Part shown: in pieces, positions 43,165-54,411 of the stretch | Layout of the letters: each line of letters starts with the position of its first letter | Numbering within the stretch: the stretch's first letter is position 1 | Source of the DNA: Vermamoeba vermiformis | Lineage: Eukaryota; Tubulinea; Echinamoebida | DNA length: 64,000 nucleotides | Direction of reading: 5' to 3' | Assembly: GCA_045837725.1 (NCBI GenBank) | Contig: JBEWZL010000121.1 | Span: 310,001 to 374,000 of the forward strand | The notes under the pieces: model-generated | Told to the model about the DNA's origin: nothing | Databases searched by the model: none | The model's input: the letters and a program-made list of their open reading frames with translations, nothing else | Made by a program: the position numbers and the translations under genes

Positions 43165-45597
43165 ATGTCGGACACCAGCTCTCGACGAAGGTAAGTATTA
43201 TGCTATAAATATCGAATGTCGTTGCGCTTCTAGAAATTGATTGGTTTGTGCGGATGTGGATGCGATGCGTTTTTGACAGCAAACGAATGACGTTTGTGAG
43301 CTAGATTCTCCAGAGAATGATTAAATATTAGCTCCTAGCATTAATTAGACATTCAATAAGACTGGACTAAAATGAAATACTTGAATTAGCATTTCTTTAT
43401 TTGGCAAATTTGTTTCATTAACGAGCAGATCTGCATCTGTCAGTTTGGAGAGACAATCCTACTCACATATGAAACCATTAATATTTAACATACGTCCCAT
43501 TAAATATTGCACAAATGTCTGATTATCCGATCCACCTCCGATCGCCCAATTGGACGTCATTTAATGCATCATATTCGATACCATAAATATTAATTAATAA
43601 TTATTGCCTAAAATATTCTATAATCAACGGTTTACGCGTTGTGAATTGACGCGTGGGAACCATCCTTTTTTTGGATTCGCTAAGTGCCCTTATTAATGTT
43701 TTGTATTTATCAGTTCCTCAGAAGAGTCATCTTCGCAATCAGACTCGCAATCGGACTCGCAATCTAATTCGCATTCGCAGTCGCACTCACAATCACAATC
43801 CAGATCTGACTCAGAACAGTCCTCAGGATCTGCATCCAAGTCCTCTACTAGTGTCCCAGTAGTAGTTGCTCCTCCTCATCACGACGAGCATGGCATTTCT
43901 ATCCGTTCCAAGGCCAGATCCGAGTCTGCTTCAGATGAAGAGAACAGTCGCGCAATTGAAATGAAGCCAGTGCACCACACCTCGCACCACCACACCGACA
44001 ACGGCCTCTCACTCCGCTCACAAGACCCTTCCTCGTCATCGACTAGCGAAGAAGAGCCCAAGACCCCTGCCGACAATCACCGCATTGCCGCGCACCACAA
44101 CGGCGCGAATCACGTGCACACGAATGGCAAGGCTGATGGCCACAGCAACACGCACAAGTCTGACGGCTACACGAGTGACGGTGCACACAGCAAGTACCAC
44201 GACGCCAGGCCCAACCCTCCCGCTGACGCCTTTGCGATCTTTGCCATCATCTTCCAAGTGGCTATGATCCTCGTCTACGCGTTCATTGTCGATTATGATG
44301 CCCCACAAGACGCGCTGCTCGAGCCTGACGGTCACAACGTGATGCCGCGCTACTACTCGCTCTACACCGACATTGCAGTCATGATGTTCATTGGTTTTGG
44401 CTATTTGATGACGTTCTTGAAGAAATATCGTTACGGCGCTGTTGGCTTCACCTTCTTTTTGGTCGTGTTCACCATTCAGTGGGCACTGCTCGTGGTTGGA
44501 TTCTTTGAAAAGGCTTATGAAGGACACTTTGACGAAAAGATCCACGTCAACTTCTTCGCCCTCATCAACGCCCTCTTCTGCTCGGCTACGATCCTCATCT
44601 CACTCGGCGGTGTCATCGGTAAAGTGTCGCCCTTCCAGCTGTTGTGGATGGCATTCCTTGAGACTATTTTGTTCGGTCTCAACATCTACTTCCAACTCTA
44701 TTTCGGAGCAGTTGACATTGGTGGCAGTATGAACATTCACACCTGTAAGTAGCCCTCATTGTCACTCTTAGCATTCAATTACTAATCACTGCACTGATAG
44801 TGGGCGCGTACTTTGGTTTGACCGTGACGTTGATTGTCAGCAACAAACACTCGCATCACAGCGCTAACTTGGGCTCGTCGTACTCGTCCAACACCTTCTC
44901 CATGATTGGTACCATCTTCTTGTGGATCTTGTGGCCCTCGTTCAATGCCGCCATTGGTACTCAACTCTCTCAACCCCGTGCCATTGTCAACACTGTACTC
45001 AGTCTCTGCGGCTCTGGTCTGATGGCCACTGCTCTCTCCAAACTCGTGCGTCCCGAGCGCAAGTTTGATATGGAAGATTTCGAGAACGCCACTCTCGCTG
45101 GTGGTGTTGCCATTGGTTCGTTTGCTGACTTCAGATTGAACCTCGGTGGTGCGTTGACTGTCGGTACTGTCGCTGGCACTGTCTCCGTGCTTGGTTTCCG
45201 CTACTTGGGCCCCTTCTTGCGCCGTAAAATTGGCCTTAAGGACACTTGCGGCATTCATAACTTGCACGGTATTCCGGGTCTCATCGGAGGTGTTGGATCA
45301 ATCATTGCTGCTCGCACTGCTTCACGCGATGCTTATGGCAGTGAATTCGACACTATCTTCCCTCGCGGTGAGGATCAATGGATTGCTCAAATCATCAGTT
45401 TGGCCATCACTCTCGGTATTGCTATTGTTGGTGGTATTATTGTTGGCTACTTCCTCAAGCTCTTATACGTAAGTATTCCTTATTTCGGGAACTAGCGTAA
45501 CGACGATTATTAACTTTTACTTCCTCAGCGAGTCACTCCCAACAAGAAATTCTTTGACGACAAGGAGCACTTCGAAGTCTTCTGGAAGGAAGAATAA
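43165..45597 (+). CDS. Rh-type ammonia/ammonium channel (SLC42 family)
   Basis: The first exon (43165-43190) encodes only MSDTSSRR and is followed by a 523-nt intron, ten times the local norm. The second exon starts at 43714 with a Ser/Gln/Asp-rich run (SSSEESSSQSDSQSDSQSNS) and a His/Asn-rich cytosolic extension of about 170 residues. The Rh fold comes next: AFAIFAIIFQVAMILVYAFI, MMFIGFGYLMTFLKKYRYGA, then FGAVDIGGSMNIHTLGAYFG with the pore Asp and first pore His, and CGIHNLHGIPGLIGGVGSII with the second pore His. It ends KKFFDDKEHFEVFWKEE. About 12 helices are expected, forming trimers in the plasma or contractile-vacuole membrane. The HNLHG(I/V)(P/L)G block and lack of Amt-type signatures make it Rh rather than Amt/Mep. 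Introns at 44745 and 45471 are short. Confidence 0.92.
43191..43713 (+). other. Unusually long (523-nt) first intron of the Rh gene
   Basis: The donor GGTAAGTATT at 43191 and acceptor TTTATCAG at 43713 join MSDTSSRR to SSSEESS in phase. The interior is AT-rich with no open frame that looks coding. Its length and its place next to the start codon suggest a regulatory or RNA-bearing intron; that is inference. Confidence 0.6.
43720..43815 (+). repeat. Ser/Gln/Asp codon repeat in the Rh N-terminal extension
   Basis: Repeats of TCGCAATCAGAC-like 12-mers (TCN CAR TCN GAY) encode QSDSQSDSQSNSHSQSHSQS. This looks like slippage-type growth in a disordered tail. Confidence 0.75.
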
Positions 45598-45885
45598 GCG
45601 TCAGCTATCATGTAACATATATTTGCGGTTTATTTATGACGACAATAAAGTTTTGATTTCTTGTCAAGCTTTTGACATTTATTACTTTTTGTTGGTTTTC
45701 GCGTTTGTACATGTTTTTACAATGTTTTTACATATGTATTTACAGTATTAATTTATGTCCGCCTTTCTGCGCTGCGTCGTCGGTTTTGATTGCGAGTGTG
45801 ATTTGAATTAGCGTTTGTGTTTCTTTGTTTGTTGTTGTTAGCAGGTTTGTGCGGTGAGTGATTGTTTTGAGGACGATGTGATTGA
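45598..45885. other. Convergent 3' ends, Rh / poly(A) polymerase
   Basis: The two genes end tail to tail within 288 bp. The + strand has AATAAAG at 45644-45650. The minus strand has CTGTAAATAC near 45740; TGTAAAT also follows stop codons at 11699, 20841, 22714 and 35213 and may be the local poly(A) signal. Confidence 0.5.
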
Positions 45886-48575
45886 TTATTTGCAGGGTGA
45901 TTGATGGCGAGTGGTGTGCACTGATTGTGTTTGATTGACTTGGGGTCTGTTCTTTGGCTTGTTTTTCTTTTTGGTGCTGTTTTGTTGAGGAGTTGGGTTG
46001 GTAACAGCAGCCACTGACTGGGTGACTGGGTTGTTAGGGGTAGGCTTGTCTTGTTGGTTTTGTTTTGGTGGTTGTTTGTTCTTGCTATTCGCTGCGTTTT
46101 GTTCTCGGTTAGCAGCAGCTTGGAGCAAGTTTTCGTCAATTTGAAGTGAGCTCGATGAACTGTCACTGCTAAATCCTTCATCAGGGGCTTGTTCATTCTC
46201 ATCTTCACTCATCGATGAGTCTTCTTCGTCACTACTCGCGCTTGAGGCAAATTCTTCTTCGTTTTCAGCGTTTGGATATAGGCTCTGCAATGAAATTAGG
46301 ACCATGAACGATGAGGGAAACAAATCTACTTACGTGAATATACATTCTGTGTGCAAGCATATTGAAGTCAGGGTACAATATGCGCGTTAGGACTGTTGGT
46401 GCGTAGTCGCCCTTCGTCAAGTTCGTGCTCAGACGTTTGTAGCCAAATTCAAAAGCACGACGAACATTCAAAATCTTGAACGAACTGCGACCCACGTCGT
46501 TTTCTATACACATAGAAATATTAATAATTATTTCCAAAGTGACATCAACAACGTACCTAAGTCATTGGGATCTTCTAAACAGATCTGATAAGGCCGTGAA
46601 GGATCGTACCACTCACGCTCCACTTTGCTGAAGTAAAATCCGCCCTCACGCACACTGATGCCGACTGTGAAATAGTTAAATGTCACGCCGTACAGGTGCA
46701 TGAACTCGGTCAGCAAAGCCCCAAGATTGGCCTCACCAGCATTCGCTTGCAAGAATGAGACAATCATTAGGATCAGTGCGTAGGAGCCCACGCCACCAGA
46801 ATAAGGCTCGTTCAGCTGTCGTTGCTGCAAGAAACATTTGAGGACCAAGACGAGGTACTTGAGCGCTTTGTGTTCTTTCATGAACGAGCGCACAAGACGA
46901 CTGTTCTCTGGTCCATTGCCCTTGTTGAAACTAATGTCCACAAGCGTGCCAGTCTTGCTGTCCATCAGCTTGACAATAGGTACACGTGCCTTGTCAATTA
47001 CTTGCACTTCTTTTGAGAGTCCTTTGCGTTCAATGTGTTGCGCCAAAATGTACAGTGATGAGCCAACAGCTGGGGCACCAATGACGACCATATCAATGTC
47101 ACTGCAAGGGAAGGTTAGAAACACAAACGGCGTGTTAGGGTCCCAGAGTACTTGCCTTGAAGGGAGATAGAGTTCGGTGGCAATAGATCCAAAGACGTAG
47201 ATTTCAGCATCGGGCCAGACACCCTTCACAACTGCAGTCAGTCGTGCGATGACATCTTTGCGCATTGCACGTTCTGCTGGAGTTGGTGACATGAAGCGAC
47301 AAAAGTCTTTGATTTCTTCGTGCAATCTGAAGAGGGTTATTACATTGGCGTATGAGAATTCATTTCTTATTTCACGTACCCCCAGTTATTGCGAGGATAT
47401 TCGCGCACAGCCCAAGGCGGTCTTGCCATTGGAGTGTGATGTGGCTGATAATTGCTTGTGCCATCGAGATCCATACTTCGTGTCACGTCTACCGAAGTAG
47501 GTACTTCACTGTCACGTGGTTTGCTCGCGTGTCTTGCGGGCCTTGACTCGCTGAGTGGAATGTATTCTGGGAAATCAACGACTTTCTTCGCCGGGGCTGG
47601 TTTGCTGGCCGGGCTTTGCTGCTCAGGTGCGGCTTCAAAAGTGGCCGCAGAATCATTGATAGGGCCCTCATTACGAGGTTTCTTTCGCTTTTGTTGAATA
47701 ATCTCGCTGCTGTTGCGCAGAGCATTGCCTCCTTGTTCTTCTGCTTGTGTTCGATCTCGCAACGGTGAGTCTTTTTCAGGGCTCGGACTCCTTCGACGAA
47801 CTCGTGATCGATTAGGTGTAGAAACGGGTTCTGATGAAGATGAGTCCGAAGAAAGGACCATTACGTCCGCTGAGTGATCCGATTTTTTGTGATCTGATTT
47901 ACTGGAATGTTCAGAAACACCCCGCTGTTGCTTTGTATAGTTGGTATCATCGGCTTCAAGATCAATAATTTCATGTGGTGTTTTTTTGTTGGTATTATGC
48001 GTATCCGCTTTTGTTGAATTGTTTTTGGATTGAGATGTAGTTGTAGATGAGGTTGTTTGTGGACGTTGTTGTTCTATATTGCTTCTATCAGGGTTGGTGT
48101 TATGTACATGATTGTTATTTGTTGGTTTTTCAGCCGCCCAAGTGTGTATAGCGGTTGCATCCACAGTAGATGAAGGGGCGGATGTCACAGCGGTACCGGA
48201 CCCCAGTGGTAGTGTAGTAGCGGGTACGTAGTCAGGCAGATTACCATCGTGCATCTTTGTCAGGTGTTTCGGTGTTGTCAAGTGGAATTCGTAGCTTGCT
48301 TCTGTTTACCGCGTAAAAATTAATAAAAATTATGGTGTCAATGATCGCAGAAAAATGACCGATGGTGCTTGAGATACCAAATTATATTAAATCTAATAAT
48401 TTTTAATGCTTTCGGTGGATGTGTTCTGTGTATTTTCGCGCTGGATTTCGAGAAAAATAATTAATTGGCACCACTTCGGTAAAGGATATTTATGACGAAT
48501 TGTATTTTAAACGAACATACCTGATGGTAGAAACACTTTACAAATGTTACAAAATACAGATCCGGACTGATTCAT
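45886..48575 (-). CDS. Trf4/PAPD5-type non-canonical poly(A) polymerase with N-terminal U1-type zinc finger
   Basis: The start at 48575 gives MNQSGSVFCNICKVFLPS. An intron with donor GTATGT (48520) and acceptor AACAG (about 48301) leads in phase 1 to EASYEFHLTTPKHLTKM. Together they form C-x2-C-x12-H-x5-H, the U1/matrin-type finger. A long disordered, Ser/Thr/Asn-rich region follows, with RSRVRRRSPSPEKDSP and IIQQKRKKPRNEG. The catalytic module starts ARPPWAVREYPRNNWG and continues LHEEIKDFCRFMSPTPAERA, IYVFGSIATELYLPSSDIDM (GS and D-x-D), IVKLMDSKTGTLVDISFNKG (third Asp), and the central and PAP-associated domains (PYSGGVGSYALILMIVSFLQ, FNYFTVGISVREGGFYFSK). After FGYKRLSTNLT the tail is acidic then Gln/Asn/Lys-rich. 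Trf4 enzymes add short A tails that mark nuclear RNAs for the exosome. It ends at 45886. Confidence 0.88.
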
Positions 48576-49088
48576 TTCTCCTGCCTTGCTGAAATCAAGC
48601 GATCAAGTACGCTATCGCTTTAAATTGGTCACTACAAATATGTACAACGAAGTGGTGTTGTTTCTCTTTTGCTGTGTCGGAACAAATAAAGATTTCGATT
48701 CGTGTTTCTAACGGTTATTTGAAGAGCCACGTGCTTCAGATGATACGCCTTTTAATTTTGGAAAGATTTGATTCTATTGAGTGGCTATTGCTCTATAAAT
48801 GCTGAAAATACAATAAAATATGTGTTGCGATTAAAATATCGAAAAGCGTGCCCTTTAGCTACGAAATTTAAAAGAACTTGCCTTAATATTTCGAAAGACT
48901 TTTCATCAGTTGCTTCAATTTAATCCTTCGGTATCAAGATATAACTCGGCCGCAGGAATATCAATCTTGCAGTTAAGCAATAAAGATCCAGGAAATGTAA
49001 CGGTCCTTTGTACCAAATTTAGCTGTGACGAACATTAAGTCTCGACGTTATATGAACAAAAGAATGAGTTGTGGTCACTATGTACATT
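48576..49088. other. Intergenic region upstream of the poly(A) polymerase gene
   Basis: This 513-bp AT-rich spacer contains the poly(A) polymerase promoter and the 3' flank of the next minus-strand gene. I saw no further exon or RNA. Confidence 0.5.
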
Positions 49089-50524
49089 TTACCGATCTTC
49101 ATTTACACTAAAGCTTTCTCCGTTGTTGCTATCTTCCTCGCGATCTTGTTTCCTTCGTTCAGACCTCTTCTTCTTCTTGCTCTTCCTCTTCTCCTTTTTC
49201 TCGCTCAGCTCGCTAGTATCATCAACACTTTGGCTGGCTTGACTCGAAGAAGCATTTTTACTTCTCTTCGCTTTGGGTTTCTCCAACCTTACTTTAACAT
49301 TATCTAATGCACTTTTATCGTTATAAATCGACTCAAGCTGCTGTGTGACCGATGAAATGAAGCTGAAAATAATTAGATGCTGCGTATCAAGAAGATTTAG
49401 TGCTTACTCTTGCGGCAATCCAATGACTGGCAGTGCGTTCAATAACGTCTCCCAGCTACCAGCAGCTATAAAAAGTCAGTACTACACGTTTACTGATCAA
49501 TAGGACGTACTTCGTGCTGGGTAGCGACGACGCTTGTCTTCAGCTGAGCCGAACCAATCAGTATTGAGTCCTAGTGTCGGTTTTGAACCACCAAAGTGAC
49601 GCAAGTGCAATAGCGTAGTCATTAGCTCATTCAACATGTTTTTTGCTTCTAATATCAGAAAGCTCATCGTGGTGTTATCAAGTGTAGGGTTTTTGTATTG
49701 ATCGTTTGGCTGATGAATAGAAGTTAGAGCTACGAGCACTATTTTATACTGTCACTGTACCTTGTCTTCGAATAGCTTATGCCACAACTGTTGCACTAAC
49801 AATCGCAGCTCTATATCGCAGTCTTTTGATTTGTACAAATACGGATCCATCTCTTGTGTTATTTTAGGACCTTGTTGGTCATTATAGGCTACTGTAAGTT
49901 CGATATTTTCGATCAGTTTCTCTTCGTGTTCTTCCTCGCGCTTCCTCTTGCGCAATTTTCGTTGTTTCTACGATTATCAAGTTAGATCCCAAATGGGTTT
50001 TTAATCTTTCTACGTACATTGTATTCAGGCATTAATGATATTACTGGGGTATCATATTTACGAAGTTGGTCGTCTTCTTCTTCATCGTCATTGCTCGATT
50101 CTGACCTCTCATTCTCAATAGCGTCCATTTCTGCCTGTTCTTGTTGGATCGTCGATCGAAGGGTTGTATTAATGACTAGATCTAATTCATCATCGACAAA
50201 TTTCTCTGTTTCAATGTAGTCTTTGATTTTGTCCTCTGAAACTGGCCAGCAAAGTCGGCGCGATCTGGAAACAATTGTTTGGATATTTAATTATTTATTT
50301 TAAATATATGAGTCCGTGGAATATTTTGTTATGAGCTCGAAATAATATTATAATAATTACTTGAATAGTTATTAATTTTTCTTCCAATATGTGAGATCTT
50401 ACCTCTGCGGCGTTACCATGAAAGCAATTTCTCGTGGAACGGAAGCAAGTGAGTGAACTACGCGTTTGTACTCACTTAGCTCTTTATTTTTAGCTCGTAG
50501 TGCTTGATCTGGTTGATCTGTCAT
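49089..50524 (-). CDS. Unrecognised nuclear protein with acidic middle and Lys-rich tail
   Basis: The ATG at 50524 gives MTDQPDQALRAKNKELSEYK and continues VVHSLASVPREIAFMVTPQR. Introns near 50400-50270, 50015-49970, 49770-49715, 49500-49470 and 49410-49365 separate the exons. The order is RRLCWPVSEDKIKDYIETEK, a long Glu/Asp/Ser run, a KQRKLRKRKREEEHEEK helix, then more globular parts (SKDCDIELRLLVQQLWHKLF; TMSFLILEAKNMLNELMTTL; AGSWETLLNALPVIGLPQ). The tail is basic, with KKEKRKSKKKKRSERRKQDR, and ends NGESFSVNEDR. Length is roughly 390 residues. The charge pattern suggests a nucleolar or transcription-complex protein such as an RNA polymerase I factor, but I find no diagnostic motif and do not name it. 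Confidence 0.72.
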
Positions 50525-50623
50525 TGCTGCTGTTCACTTATTACTTTTCAGTGCGCTATCATATTATCAAGTTGTGGTGTATAGTCATGTCACTAAGTTT
50601 AATACAACATTGTTTGACAATCT

Positions 50624-53600
50624 TTATTTTTTGTCAAATGTGGCACGCACAGAATTTAATACGGCTTGGCTTGCTTGTGCCAAGTTTCCATTCGAAGGAC
50701 TAGGAGGAACAGGTGTAGTTAAGTAATCCCATACCACTATATTACAATCGAGTTCTCGACCTCCAGACCAGACTTCATTTTCACGTGTTTGGACCAAGGC
50801 TCGAACTCCGTCTTTGTGTCGTTCTTTCATTTCTGTAATGAAGCAGAGTTTCTAGTAAAGGTGTTAATATTACAGGGCCTAATGGGTAGTTACTTCAACG
50901 TACCTTTGCGTCCCACACAACGATTTCTTTGGTCCAAATACCGCTCCAAACATGACCGTGGCCCTTGATTTCAATCATACTCAAACATTTGCCAGGACAT
51001 TCCAAGCGACGCTTCTCTTTCAGCGTCTGCAATAATAGATGCCGTTAAAACGTTTCTTACGCAGCGTTATATCACAACTCACCTGTGGGTCCCAGACAGC
51101 AATTGTGCAGTCATTCGAACAGGTCCATATAAGTTGGTCTTGCTCTGCTACCAAGATGCTGTTGATGATTCTATACGGCGAGTTAGTTAGCAACGCCAAG
51201 GTGGCTATGATTCATTCATACCCGTTATGCGCGCGCCACTTGGCAGTTACTTCTAACGTCTCAATGTGGAACACGTAGATCCATCCGTCCACTGAGCAGA
51301 GCCACACGAAGTTATTGTATTGGGCCATGGCACTAATGCCTTGATCGACGTGAATGCGCCCTTTGATTTTGAACTGTTCTGTGTCCCATACAAGCACAAG
51401 GCCTTCGAGACAGGTGGCGGTCCAAACATCGTGATTTGACTTCTCTTTGATGGAGCTGAACAGCGGTGTGTCGGGTTTTTGTGCTAATAAACTGAATGGA
51501 TTGTCTCCGTAGATTGTTCGTTTCGTTGTCCGATTGCTATTGTTAGGTGTATTGTTTTTCTTCTTCGAGTTACGAGGCTGCACCATCATGTCATCAAAGA
51601 GTGCTTCGAGCGATGACAACGACGTTCTGTTTTTGACCAACAACATTGACTTGATCACAGCTTTCTCTGCGTCGAGTGTTGCCACTAAAGAGTGAGTCTA
51701 ATAGGTCGATTAGGTGGGCTCAATTATCGTTCAATATGACGTACTCGCTTGTTGAACACTTCTATGAAATCAGTTCCCGATGAGCACCACACTGTATCAC
51801 CGACATTAAGCAAGACATATATTCGATCGGCTCGTGTTTTGAAGTCCTTCAGTTTGGTGTAATTCTGTGCGCACTATAAGTCACGTATTTTACTTATTTA
51901 GACGAGTGTCGTACCTTTCTATCCCACACGCAAATATCACCGTTGCCGAGACCAGCCCACACTTGGTCATCAACCACAATGAGCTCTTGTACTGAATCAA
52001 CGCACTGTGGCTTGAGTTGGCGGTTGAAATCAGCGACCTTCAACATGGCACCTTTGTCCTTGTCTACACACGAGCGTTAGTACTTGGCGTTATTACATTA
52101 TGGTACTACTTACAGAATGAAGTCTCAACGCTGCTGTTAGCGGTGAAAATTGCTTCATTCATTGCAGCTACAAAGGCCTTAGTGTCCTCGGGGGACTTGA
52201 ATTTGAACTGATGCTTTTTCTTTTCAGCGCCACTGCCCGTGGTGTAGATTACCATATTATCTAGCTCTTGCACAGTGATGCCTGCATTTAACAGCGGCAA
52301 TGTCATCTTGAACAAGTACTTGTCTTCGCGATCTTTGAATGTGAGCACGAACAGATCTGAGAACAAAAAGTAGTAGTATTCTACCACTGAATTGCGTTCT
52401 GGAACCATTAAAAACAATTCTCCGCGGTGTAAGATCAATCGACGAGGCCATACCAAGTCCTGCAAAAAAAATACAATTAGCATCGCGTAGTGAGATCCAT
52501 GCAGGGTTGGAAAATAGGGATCAATTTGGAGATATACGCAATTATGATAAGGAAGCTTGTCAATGCCGGTTAAGACATACAAGAACCCAGTACTCATGCG
52601 CTAATATTATTACTAGTCAAGGATTTCTAGAAGCATAAACAATGTTCAAGTATTCAGCCTCGGATCCAACGAGGCATTATTATGGTACTATTATATCGTG
52701 TATATAAGCGTTACCTTCATTGGCGGATCGATTTGCTGGTTGATCATCAACAGTTCGCTGTAGTTGTCGAACTCTCGTTTGCGATAATTAATCAGCTCTG
52801 CAATGTCTTTGATCTTGGTCAAACTGTACGCCACGTGCACGAAGTCGGGATGACGTGTCGGAGTGTTCTCAACCAAGTTCTATAGTGTTATGTTAGTATT
52901 GTGCTATTGATTGATACAAGCACGTACCTGTAGTAACAGCACATAGCGAGGAATGCGTTGAATGGGCTGAATGACTAACGATTCTAACAGCAGATCTGAC
53001 ACTTTTTGTTTCTAACAGAGGTATCGGATGTCAGTTACTAGTACATAAGTGCTATAGTTCACTTAAATGAGTACCTTTAAGAAGTTGACGAATGTGTCGG
53101 ATCTGAGACATTTGTTGATTGTCTTCAGCGACGTGTCGAAATTATTAACATATTGAATATACACTTTAAGGAAGTCAGTCTGTAGTATATAAAGATTAAT
53201 CAGCTATTAATTTGATTGTAACGCATTTAGTACCATTGTAACGAATGTTTTGCCAATGCATGTTTCGTAGGACCAAGTGGAAAGCTCCTTTTGCAGATCT
53301 TTTAACAAAGAGTAATTGTAGAGCGATATTACTAAAAATAACACGTATTAATAGGAGTTGCTTATTGATCTGAAAAGATCTGCTCTCGCTTGCGTAGGTG
53401 TTAATGAAAATGTACCTTGAACGTGAGAAAACATATTTTTAATATCTTCCGAGGAAATTATGCGCTTATTCTCGAGTTCTTCCGAGAGCTAGAGGAAGAT
53501 CCAAGTTAGTCGGTACAATCTTTACGTGTAGTAATAAATTAAATCAAAATAAAGTTACAATGTAGCACTTGATAATAGCATAGAATGCGTAACGATAACT

Positions 53601-54122
53601 GTACCGATTGAGCCGATTTAATTCCGATCTAATTGAAAATCTTTACCTTCACCATCGTATTTAAGCTTGAAACATATGTCTCCTCGGTTTGTACAATTTC
53701 TTTTGCGATTCTTGTTCGTTTGAGCAGCTGTTTGAACTCAATACGAGCCAAATATCTTCGAGCAACTGCTTGAATCCGTTTAATTGCTTTTTTTCTTGTT
53801 ATATACACTTTCACGGCATCTCTTATTGTTTGAGCAGCTATCTATAATTATAATACAATATTTTAAAAATTGATATTCAATTATTAAATCAATTACATTG
53901 ACATTTGGATTTGTGAACAACGTCAATTGATACCAATTAAATTATCAGCCTGATCATGAATAAATTGTTATATTAGCTCACCTTCTTTTTTACTTCTTGC
54001 GCTCGCTTTCTCTTATTCATTTGATATTCATTAAACTCTGTTTGCGCTAGATAGCGTCGAAGGTGAGACTGAACTATAATTAATGACCTAGTTCGCTCAC
54101 GAAATTGCAGCACATTGCCCAT
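50624..54122 (-). CDS. IQ-RhoGEF(DH)-PH-WD40 protein
   Basis: The start at 54122 (MGNVLQFRERTRSLIIVQSH) opens an N-terminus with two or three IQ motifs (IIVQSHLRRYLAQTEF; IQAVARRYLARIEFKQLL), which bind calmodulin-like light chains. The DH domain begins RIAKEIVQTEETYVSSLNTM (CR1) and includes LLLESLVIQPIQRIPRYVLL (CR3), which would activate Rho/Rac GTPases. The PH domain is PRRLILHRGELFLMVPERNS with YYYFLFSDLFVLTFKDR and ends TKAFVAAMNEAIFTAN. A C-terminal propeller of about six blades follows (QVWAGLGNGDICVWDRK, GLVLVWDTEQFKIKGRIHVD, QLIWTCSNDCTIAVWDPQ, HVWSGIWTKEIVVWDAK, WSGGRELDCNIVVWDYL). About 13 short introns interrupt it. Gly-2 allows myristoylation if this Met is the true start; further 5' exons up to 54411 cannot be excluded. 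Multidomain RhoGEFs of this plan are typical of amoebae. Confidence 0.88.
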
Positions 54123-54411
54123 GCGCTAATAAAGTTTGAACAATTTGCCCTCAGCGACGTTTCAACCAATTTTATTCACAAAAACTTAGTTGCAAACTTA
54201 TTCAACAACCTTACGCACTCTACCAATCCTCCTATAAACGATAGAATAATATTTTGTGGTAATACTGTACCTTACTGACGTTTTTCCAATTTTCAATTCC
54301 AACGTAGGTAATCTTATCACCAAGTCCCAAATCAAGCAATAAAATTCCAGTTCATTTCAAACTCGACGTGAAGCATGCGCACACACTTGTAAATATTAAT
54401 TTTGTATAAAT
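54123..54411. promoter_or_regulatory. Divergent promoter region, RhoGEF / CLU-TPR gene
   Basis: This stretch lies between opposed starts. On the minus strand it includes a short protein-like run (LDLGLGDKITYVGIENWKNV) ending at a GTACAG donor. This might be an upstream exon of the RhoGEF gene, but no in-frame Met was found. Confidence 0.4.

Noticed and set aside
43165-45597. Amt/Mep ammonium transporter
   Set aside because: The HNLHGIPG and FGAVDIGGS...IHTLGAYFG blocks are Rh-type; Amt signatures are missing.
54300-54400. Upstream coding exon of the RhoGEF gene (LDLGLGDKITYVGIENWK)
   Set aside because: The run reads like protein and ends at a donor, but an in-frame stop precedes it and there is no Met, so it is noted only under the promoter region.
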